Below, piece after piece: positions 1 to 5,274 of a stretch of DNA of 7,604 bases. Where the stretch lies: NCBI GenBank assembly GCA_947071285.1, contig CAMTFK010000219.1, positions 1 through 7,604 of the forward strand, in the 5' to 3' direction. Each line of letters opens with the position of its first letter. Within the stretch, counting starts at the first letter, position 1. A program made the position numbers and the translations under genes. A model generated the notes under the pieces. The model saw only the letters and a program-made list of their open reading frames with translations, had not been told where the DNA came from and ran no database searches. The stretch is from an uncultured Bacteroides sp. GTDB taxonomy: Bacteria; Bacteroidota; Bacteroidia; Bacteroidales; Bacteroidaceae.

Positions 1-5
1 TACAA

Positions 6-36
6 TTTACTGTCTCCCTTATTACTCCGATATTTG
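6..36 (+). promoter_or_regulatory. Weak candidate Bacteroides-type promoter upstream of the fimbrial genes
   Basis: TTTA at 6-9 is followed after 19 bases by GATATTTG at 29-36. The Bacteroidetes primary sigma factor consensus is TTTG, about 19-21 bases, then TAnnTTTG, so each half has one mismatch. Transcription would begin near 43 and give a leader of about 85 bases before the ATG at 128. A small inverted repeat (GTTCC at 67-71, GGAAC at 77-81) lies in that leader. No better match was found between 1 and 127. The call rests on consensus matching alone, and the true promoter could lie left of the window. Confidence 0.25.
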
Positions 37-127
37 CATACTGAGATTTTAGGCTATTTTCGGTTCGTTCCGGGCTGGAACACGGATTTGGCTGATGAAA
101 TGATTTTAAAATAAAAATGAGAATTAG

Positions 128-697
128 ATGAAGAAAATATTAGTATGCATACTATTCATATTGGGATTATTTCCAGCCGAGAGTAAGGCTCAGAAGATTG
201 CTGTAAAAAGCAATCTTCTTTACGATGCCACTACTACCATGAATCTTGGTTTGGAAGTAGCCTTGACACGTAAGTGGACATTGGATATTCCGGTGAATTA
301 TAATCCATGGAAGTTTGATGAGACTCGCTTGAAGCACTGGGGCATACAACCGGAGCTTCGTTACTGGTTCTGCGAAAGTTTCAACCGTACGTTCATTGGG
401 GTGCATGCTCACTACGCCGACTTCAATGTGGGTGGGTTGCCCGATTGGCCGCTTATCAGCGAAAATATGCAGAATATGCGCTATCAGGGACATCTGTACG
501 GAGGCGGCATCTCGATAGGGCACTCATGGATTTTGAAGAAGCGCTGGAGTATTGAGGCTTCCCTTGGGTTGGGGTATGCACGCATCATATATGAAAAGTA
601 TCCCTGTGCAACGTGTGGCACTAAACAGAAAGATACCAGTAAGAACTATGTGGGACCTACAAAAGCGAGTGTATCACTTATTTACGTAATTAAATAG
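128..697 (+). CDS. DUF3575 family protein, predicted small outer-membrane beta-barrel
   Basis: The 189-residue product starts with a Sec signal peptide (two Lys, hydrophobic residues 4-15, Ser-Lys-Ala at 19-21 before Gln22), so cleavage after Ala21 is likely. The mature part is rich in alternating polar and hydrophobic or aromatic strands, for example around residues 26-60 and 68-95, and ends in a strand with the sequence KASVSLIYVIK. This fits a small outer-membrane barrel and matches my memory of the DUF3575 family, which is common at the head of Bacteroidales fimbrillin loci. A Cys-x-x-Cys-Gly motif (Cys160, Cys163) sits just before the last strand. The gene ends 2 bases before the DUF3868 gene, so the two are surely cotranscribed. 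The ATG at 128 is chosen because the signal peptide begins there; a four-codon frame starting at 117 overlaps it as ATGA. The biochemical role is unknown; support of fimbria assembly or anchoring is inferred from position. Confidence 0.88.
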   Translation: MKKILVCILFILGLFPAESKAQKIAVKSNLLYDATTTMNLGLEVALTRKWTLDIPVNYNPWKFDETRLKHWGIQPELRYWFCESFNRTFIGVHAHYADFNVGGLPDWPLISENMQNMRYQGHLYGGGISIGHSWILKKRWSIEASLGLGYARIIYEKYPCATCGTKQKDTSKNYVGPTKASVSLIYVIK

Positions 698-699
698 AA

Positions 700-2220
700 A
701 TGAGAATGATGAAAAGAAATATGTCATTTATCGTGTTGGTGCTGGTTGTCTTGTGCCTGAATACGAACAGAGCCATAGCCCAGGATCGTTCTTATGAAGG
801 AACCATCACCATAGTACCTGTGCGGTTGGAGCAACTGGGAGAAACTGTTCATATAGATTTTGATATCCTGATGAAAGATGTGAAGGTGAAATCGGCGCAT
901 GGGGTAGACCTTATCCCGCAGTTAGTTTCTCCTACCACTACTTACGAGCTTCCACGGGTTTCCATCAAAGGGAAAAACGAGTATCTGGTTCATGAACGCA
1001 GACTGGCAGTGATGAGTGCTAAAGCGAAGAAAAACTATAAGGCACCTTATCTGATAGAGAAAAATCAGAAGAAGAAAAGTGGCGTTATCCGCTACAGATA
1101 TACATTGCCTTACGAGCCTTGGATGGCGGATGCCGGGCTGAATGTGCAGCGTGACGAGTGTGGTTGTGGTGAAAGTGCGCTGATGAATGTGGAGCATACC
1201 TTTGATAAGGTTACGCTCGAACGTATGCTGGTGCCGTATGTGGTGACTCCTCATCTTTCGTATGTGGAGCCTAAAGTAGAGGAAATAAAGAGTCGTGATA
1301 TACAGGCGGAATGTTTTCTGGACTTTGAGGTGAACAAGGTGGATATTCGCCCTGAATACATGAGCAATCCCCAGGAATTAGCAAAAATCCGTGCGATGAT
1401 TGATGACCTGAAGTCTGATGCCAATGTGAACGTGAAGCGTCTGGATATCATAGGTTATGCTTCCCCTGAAGGAACGCTGGCTGCAAACAAACGTTTGTCC
1501 GAAGGTCGTGCTATGGCATTGCGCAACTATCTGGCTGCCCGGTATGATTTCCCGCGCAATCAATACTATATCATATTCGGTGGTGAAAACTGGGACGGAT
1601 TGGTGAAGGCGCTCGATACGTTTGAGATGGAATACAAGGCGGAAGTGCTGGATATCATCACAAATATTCCTATTGAAAAAGGGAGAGAAACGAAGTTGAT
1701 GCAGCTTCGCGGTGGCGCACCTTACCGACTTATGTTGAAGGAAATATTTCCAAGCCTGCGTGTAGCTATCTGTAAGGTGAGCTATGATGTCAGAAACTTC
1801 AATCTGGAAGAGGCGAAGGAAGTGATAAAGAAACGCCCTCAGAACCTGAGTTTGAATGAGATGTTCATGGTGGCTAACACTTACCCGAAGGGTTCACAGG
1901 AGTTTATTGATGTTTTTGAAACAGCAGTCCGTCTTTATCCGGAAAGTGAAGTTGCTGCTATGAATGCAGCTACCGCAGCCCTTTCACGCAATGATCTGGT
2001 TTCTGCGGAACGCTATCTGGAAAGGGTGAAGTCGGATGACTGTCTACCTGAATATAACAATGCAATGGGAGTATTATCATTAATGAAAGGAGAGTATGAA
2101 TTATCGGAGAAGTATTTGAAGGCTGCGGCGCAGTCAGGGCTGGATGCAGCTAAGGAAAATTTGGAAGAATTAGCAAAGAAGAAGGCTAATGCTGCCGAGA
2201 TTGAGAAGAAGAATAAATAA
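700..2220 (+). CDS. DUF3868 protein with OmpA-like and TPR-like regions
   Basis: The 506-residue product has a Sec signal peptide (hydrophobic 9-20, Ala-Ile-Ala at 25-27 before Gln28) and no lipobox, so it should be soluble in the periplasm. Residues about 30-160 match the DUF3868 pattern and include Cys-Gly-Cys-Gly at 154-157. Residues about 205-310 are OmpA-like: FEVNKVDI at 209-216, GYASPEG at 252-258 and NKRLSEGRA at 263-271, the last fitting the peptidoglycan-binding signature N-x2-L-S-x2-R-A. The Asp of the classical GHTD motif is replaced, as is usual for GYASPEG-type Bacteroidetes proteins. Residues about 366-490 form helix pairs resembling TPRs, followed by a Lys/Glu-rich tail. It starts 2 bases after the DUF3575 gene. 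Met3, Met4 and Met8 are alternative starts that would leave the signal peptide intact. A brace between cell wall and fimbrial base is inferred; no enzyme motif is visible. Confidence 0.9.
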   Translation: MRMMKRNMSFIVLVLVVLCLNTNRAIAQDRSYEGTITIVPVRLEQLGETVHIDFDILMKDVKVKSAHGVDLIPQLVSPTTTYELPRVSIKGKNEYLVHERRLAVMSAKAKKNYKAPYLIEKNQKKKSGVIRYRYTLPYEPWMADAGLNVQRDECGCGESALMNVEHTFDKVTLERMLVPYVVTPHLSYVEPKVEEIKSRDIQAECFLDFEVNKVDIRPEYMSNPQELAKIRAMIDDLKSDANVNVKRLDIIGYASPEGTLAANKRLSEGRAMALRNYLAARYDFPRNQYYIIFGGENWDGLVKALDTFEMEYKAEVLDIITNIPIEKGRETKLMQLRGGAPYRLMLKEIFPSLRVAICKVSYDVRNFNLEEAKEVIKKRPQNLSLNEMFMVANTYPKGSQEFIDVFETAVRLYPESEVAAMNAATAALSRNDLVSAERYLERVKSDDCLPEYNNAMGVLSLMKGEYELSEKYLKAAAQSGLDAAKENLEELAKKKANAAEIEKKNK

Positions 2221-2237
2221 AATCAGTAATGAATAAA

Positions 2238-2256
2238 ACAGCACTAATAGTGCTGT
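2238..2256 (+). other. Perfect stem-loop between the DUF3868 and major fimbrillin genes
   Basis: ACAGCAC at 2238-2244 pairs with GTGCTGT at 2250-2256 around the loop TAATA, 18 bases after the DUF3868 stop and 49 bases before the major subunit start. The bases after it on the plus strand are A-rich and lack a T-run, so it does not look like an intrinsic terminator for the upstream genes. It could protect or mark an mRNA end between genes needed in very different amounts, or bind a regulator. I see no good promoter match in the rest of the 2221-2305 gap. Confidence 0.45.
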
Positions 2257-2305
2257 AACAAAGAGAATAAATATATCTATTAATTTCTAATAAAATGTTT
2301 GTATT

Positions 2306-4003
2306 ATGCTAAAGATTAAATCAATTTTAGTATCGTTGCTGGCCATTGCGGCATTAGCAAGTTGTTCAAATGACCTCGATGATGATTCTGATGGCGGGGT
2401 GACAAAAGGTTATGATGTGGCTTATGTGTCAATCAGTCTGACTAATCCTAAAACTCCGGGAACACGCGCCTCTGGCGAGCAACCGTCTTTGCCAGAAGAA
2501 AGTGCAATTAAAGAACTGTATGTGATTACGTTCAACTCAAGTAAGGAAGTAGTCAAAGATGCAGATGCACTTAAGTACGCTACAGTGCTGGGAACAAGTG
2601 AATTTGGGACAAACTCTGGAATTACTACTCCGAACACTCCGGTTAAGGTAAGTACGGATACCCAGTATTTACTTGTGGTTGCCAATCCGGGAGCTGGGCT
2701 GCAGGCACGTTTGGATGGCATTACGGATGGCGCAACGTTTAATGATATCAACGCTCTGATAACAGTGGCTACAAAGAGCGATGAAGCTAATAATTCTTAT
2801 CTTGTAGAGGAGGTTGTGCATGCCAATGGTTGCGCAATGATTAATGCCGGTTTCTATGATGATAGTGATGGAGATCCTAGTAATCATGCATGGAAAGCTG
2901 ACTGTCTACTCGATGTATCGGCTAACATCTTTAAGGCCAGTGACTATAAAACCGAACAAGAAGCCTTAAATGCGGCAAAAAGTAAACCGGCTCAACTGGA
3001 TATAGAACGTCTTGCATCTAAAATGGAGGTTATGGTTGCTGTGACGGAGGTTGGACCTTTTGAAGACCCCTCTGGTAATTCTCTTGGCCAGTTTGTGTTC
3101 GAAAACTGGACTATCGATTATTACAACTCTTTGTTATTTCCTTTTGCACAGAAGACAAAGACAAGGTCATCTCACACTACCGGGTTCTACAAGAGTAACT
3201 TCTACACGGTTGATCCGAACTTTACAAAAACCAGTGGTACCGAATACCTGACAGGTATTGTAAAGAATGTACTTGATGCAGATCGTGAACCTAAAGTAGA
3301 TTGGGTTAGTAAAAGTACGGCTGCGGGTGAGAATTACAGATATTGTATCGAAAACACAATGGCTAAAGACTATCAGAAATTTGGTGCAGCCACGCGTTTG
3401 GTAATTAAAGGTCAGTATGCACCTTGGAAGGATGATGCTGATTTTACTTTAGGTGATGACTGGTATCGCCTTTCCAATGGTACTAACTCTATAAACTTTA
3501 AGAACTTTACTAAATTGAAGGATGCTTACACACCTGCTGCTGCCAAAAATGAAGATGATAGAACCGCTTTGGAGAAACTCCTGGTGAATGCATGCGATAA
3601 GTTCTATACACAGGTAAAAACAGCACTTGGCAGTAATGATCCGGGTAGCTTTGCAACTCTTACTCAAGACATTCTTGACAATATTAGTGCAAACGGTGGT
3701 GAATTGACTAAAGAAGATGGCTGTATCTACTGGTACCAGAATAGTCTCAACTATTACTACTATGAGATTCGTCATGATAATGCAGCTAACGATCATATGG
3801 AGTATGGAAAATATGGTATAGTGCGTAATAACTACTACACGTTGACCTTGACGAAAGTAAATGGAAACGGTACACCGTGGTATCCTGGTGATGGTCCTGA
3901 AGATCCGAAGGAGGAAGAAGACATCGACAAGCTGGGAGCTTACCTCCACTTCGAGATTAAAGTTGCTCCGTGGGTATACTGGCAAACCAATTTTGAAATT
4001 TAA
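2306..4003 (+). CDS. Mfa1 family major fimbrial subunit (fimbrillin lipoprotein precursor)
   Basis: The 565-residue product is close in length to Porphyromonas gingivalis Mfa1 as I recall it (about 563). It is expected to be the shaft subunit of a type V fimbria. A lipoprotein signal ends in the lipobox Leu-Ala-Ser-Cys20 and is followed by an Asp-rich stretch. A first strand (about 37-46) precedes Gly-Thr-Arg54-Ala55, a likely cleavage site for an Arg-specific protease that frees the acceptor groove. ERLASKMEV at 234-242 is the strand near the junction of the two fimbrillin domains. The late region holds RNNYYTLTLTKV, then a Pro/Asp/Glu-rich linker, GAYLHFEIKVAP and the final strand WVYWQTNFEI (556-565), the presumed donor strand. 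Sampled GC is about 43%, lower than in the following genes, which may reflect exchange or expression-linked codon use. A terminator follows at once, so it may be made in excess of the minor subunits. Ligand unknown. Confidence 0.93.
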   Translation: MLKIKSILVSLLAIAALASCSNDLDDDSDGGVTKGYDVAYVSISLTNPKTPGTRASGEQPSLPEESAIKELYVITFNSSKEVVKDADALKYATVLGTSEFGTNSGITTPNTPVKVSTDTQYLLVVANPGAGLQARLDGITDGATFNDINALITVATKSDEANNSYLVEEVVHANGCAMINAGFYDDSDGDPSNHAWKADCLLDVSANIFKASDYKTEQEALNAAKSKPAQLDIERLASKMEVMVAVTEVGPFEDPSGNSLGQFVFENWTIDYYNSLLFPFAQKTKTRSSHTTGFYKSNFYTVDPNFTKTSGTEYLTGIVKNVLDADREPKVDWVSKSTAAGENYRYCIENTMAKDYQKFGAATRLVIKGQYAPWKDDADFTLGDDWYRLSNGTNSINFKNFTKLKDAYTPAAAKNEDDRTALEKLLVNACDKFYTQVKTALGSNDPGSFATLTQDILDNISANGGELTKEDGCIYWYQNSLNYYYYEIRHDNAANDHMEYGKYGIVRNNYYTLTLTKVNGNGTPWYPGDGPEDPKEEEDIDKLGAYLHFEIKVAPWVYWQTNFEI

Positions 4004-4017
4004 TATACTTTTATATA

Positions 4018-4060
4018 AAAAGAACAGGGCAGTGCGGACTGCCTGCCCTGTCTTTTTCTT
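4018..4060 (+). terminator. Intrinsic terminator after the major fimbrillin gene
   Basis: ACAGGGCAG at 4024-4032 pairs perfectly with CTGCCCTGT at 4043-4051, giving a 9-bp GC-rich stem. It is followed by TCTTTTTCTTT and preceded by AAAAA, which pairs with the T-run and lengthens the stem apart from one A-C mismatch (4023/4052). The stem begins 20 bases after the major subunit stop codon. This is the clearest regulatory structure in the window. It would either end the transcript of the major subunit or let a fraction read through into the anchor and minor subunit genes. The A-run on the left means it could also work on the minus strand. Confidence 0.85.
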
Positions 4061-4075
4061 TATAGAACATTTTGT

Positions 4076-4122
4076 GCGGCACTGGCCGCTGATAAGAGTA
4101 AAAACGAGCCGGTGACAGGCTC
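4076..4122 (+). promoter_or_regulatory. Two stem-loops in the leader region before the anchor gene
   Basis: GCGGC at 4076-4080 pairs with GCCGC at 4085-4089 around a four-base loop, and GAGCC at 4106-4110 pairs with GGCTC at 4118-4122 around a seven-base loop. With the terminator at 4018-4060 this makes three hairpins in about 100 bases. A weaker pairing (CTCTA at 4153-4157, TAGAG at 4169-4173) follows. None of these later hairpins has a T-run. They may form an untranslated leader or fold as an antiterminating or processed RNA. No convincing TTTG/TAnnTTTG promoter was found between 4061 and 4246, so whether the downstream genes have their own promoter is open. Confidence 0.35.
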
Positions 4123-4163
4123 CCCAAAAACAGCACTGACTCCCCTTGCGCACTCTAAATAGC

Positions 4164-4211
4164 ATGAGTAGAGAAGCGCCCCTAAAAGTGAAAGTAACCG
4201 GAGGTCACTAA
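4164..4211 (+). CDS. Possible 15-codon leader ORF
   Basis: ATG at 4164 opens a frame for MSREAPLKVKVTGGH that stops with TAA at 4209-4211, two bases before the next tiny ORF at 4214. The last Gly-Gly codons overlap the GGAGGT at 4200-4205. It shows no similarity I recognise and no clear ribosome binding site of its own. It is listed because it lies head to tail with a second tiny ORF and the anchor gene; it may easily be chance. Confidence 0.12.
   Translation: MSREAPLKVKVTGGH
4200..4205 (+). promoter_or_regulatory. Unusually strong Shine-Dalgarno-like GGAGGT
   Basis: GGAGGT stands 8 bases before the ATG at 4214, an ideal spacing for a classical ribosome binding site. Bacteroidetes genes mostly start without such a sequence, and none of the six large genes here has one. 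It serves a nine-codon frame rather than a full gene, which suggests a regulatory leader peptide, a ribosome loading site for the anchor gene, or coincidence. Confidence 0.3.
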
Positions 4212-4213
4212 AC

Positions 4214-4243
4214 ATGCCCTCTGACAATATAAACGGCAGTTAA
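4214..4243 (+). CDS. Possible nine-codon leader peptide before the anchor gene
   Basis: ATG at 4214 encodes MPSDNINGS and stops with TAA at 4241-4243, three bases before the ATG at 4247. It is in the same frame as the anchor gene, so only this stop separates it from an N-terminal extension of that protein. The GGAGGT at 4200-4205 has correct spacing for it. Translation could be coupled to the anchor start at 4247 or 4274. There is no sequence similarity to support a function; the case rests only on the ribosome binding site and position. Confidence 0.22.
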   Translation: MPSDNINGS

Positions 4244-4273
4244 ACAATGCTGCCCCCTAAAAAGAAAAAAGAT

Positions 4274-5272
4274 ATGTTCGGAAAAACTAAGCTGTTCCTT
4301 ATCGTCGCCTCGATGCTGTGTATAGCCTCGTGTGATACTATACGCGAAGACTTGCCCCGGTGTGAACTTTGGCTGGAATTTACATTCGACTATAATATGG
4401 AATATGCGGACGCGTTCAACCCGCAGGTCAAATCGGTGGATGTATTCGTGTTCGGCAGCGATGACAAACTGCTCTTTTCCAAAAGAGCCGAGGCTACCGC
4501 ACTGATTGGCGGCAACCGGATGTCGCTGACCAATGAACTCGATTTCGGAAACTACAAGGTGCTGACCGTTGGCAGTTTGTCTGACAACTTTCAGGCTTTG
4601 GACAATGCAGGCCGTGAACTGGTTCCGGGAACAACAACCCTTCAGCAGCTCACTGTAGCCTTGAAGCGTGCATCGGATGTTGTAGACTTCGAGTTTCAAC
4701 ATCTCTACTTCAGCGAAGTGGTGAAGGTGGACCATTTGCCCTCCAATACCGACCACAAGGTTTACCCGGTAAACCTTATACGCAATACTAATCGGTTTAA
4801 TATCGCCTTGATGAAGTATGGTGAAAGCAAAAAAAACGGAACGCAATATACATTTGAAATTCAGGCACCGGAAAGTGCAACCTACTCTTGGGAGAACGAA
4901 CCTACACACCAAGGGCCGGTTCATTACGTGCCTCACTATACAGCTCAGGGAGAAACCTCCGACGTGTTTGTATCCGCACGCCTCAACACCATGCGTCTGT
5001 TCAACAGAGACGGATGGGATTACCAGTTCATTATAAAGAATGCGGATACCGGAGCCAAAATATGGAGTTACGACCTAATGAAGTTGCTGAGCATTGCCCG
5101 GCCTACTTCCCGCCATGACGGAACAGAACTTCCTTTTCAGGAATACCTTGACCGCCAGAGCGAATGGAACCTGATATTCACTGTCACCGAGAAGCCCGGA
5201 GGAGGAGAATTTATCCAAATCGGACTTGTTGTAGGCACTTGGATTTACTGGCTTCATGGGATTGAAATTTAA
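4274..5272 (+). CDS. FimB/Mfa2 family fimbrial anchor lipoprotein
   Basis: Members of this family cap the base of type V fimbriae, tether them to the outer membrane and limit their length. From Met at 4274 the product is 332 residues with a compact lipoprotein signal ending Ile-Ala-Ser-Cys20. An upstream in-frame ATG at 4247 would add MLPPKKKKD before the signal; 4274 is preferred because the A-rich stretch before it resembles Bacteroidetes initiation regions. The family pattern is clear at LPRC (27-30), FDYNMEYADAFNPQV (38-52) and the strand SVDVFVF (54-60). There is no strand followed by Thr-Arg-Ala, so the first strand is probably kept, as fits an anchor that stays lipidated. The C-terminus WIYWLHGIEI resembles that of the major subunit (WVYWQTNFEI). 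It follows a terminator and a 243-base gap, and is 2 bases from the next gene. Confidence 0.9.
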   Translation: MFGKTKLFLIVASMLCIASCDTIREDLPRCELWLEFTFDYNMEYADAFNPQVKSVDVFVFGSDDKLLFSKRAEATALIGGNRMSLTNELDFGNYKVLTVGSLSDNFQALDNAGRELVPGTTTLQQLTVALKRASDVVDFEFQHLYFSEVVKVDHLPSNTDHKVYPVNLIRNTNRFNIALMKYGESKKNGTQYTFEIQAPESATYSWENEPTHQGPVHYVPHYTAQGETSDVFVSARLNTMRLFNRDGWDYQFIIKNADTGAKIWSYDLMKLLSIARPTSRHDGTELPFQEYLDRQSEWNLIFTVTEKPGGGEFIQIGLVVGTWIYWLHGIEI

Positions 5273-5274
5273 GA

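Noticed and set aside
67..81. GTTCC/GGAAC inverted repeat considered as an end of an invertible promoter.
   Set aside because: The arms are only 5 bases and face each other across 5 bases; no matching distant copy or recombinase gene is in the window, so phase inversion cannot be supported.
1..114. Open frame at the left edge (37 codons to TAA at 112-114), and a shorter one ending at TGA 42-44 with a strand-like tail.
   Set aside because: Either could be the tail of an upstream gene, but neither resembles a family I know and the two conflict. An open stretch this short is possible by chance.
2295..2302. AATGTTTG just before the major subunit start as a promoter -7 element.
   Set aside because: It would put the transcription start at or inside the start codon region and no TTTG lies at the right distance upstream.
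4071..4100. TTTG at 4071-4074 with TAAGAGTA at 4093-4100 as a promoter for the anchor gene.
   Set aside because: The downstream half matches only three of the six fixed bases of TAnnTTTG and overlaps the region of hairpins; too weak to annotate.
3449..4165. Long minus-strand frame of 238 codons over the end of the major subunit gene and the terminator.
   Set aside because: It runs antisense to a confidently identified gene, crosses a terminator and its translation has no recognisable domain; it is a shadow frame.
4208..4936. Minus-strand frame of 242 codons opposite the anchor gene.
   Set aside because: The opposite strand encodes a clear FimB/Mfa2 protein; the antisense translation is rich in Cys and His without order and has no domain.
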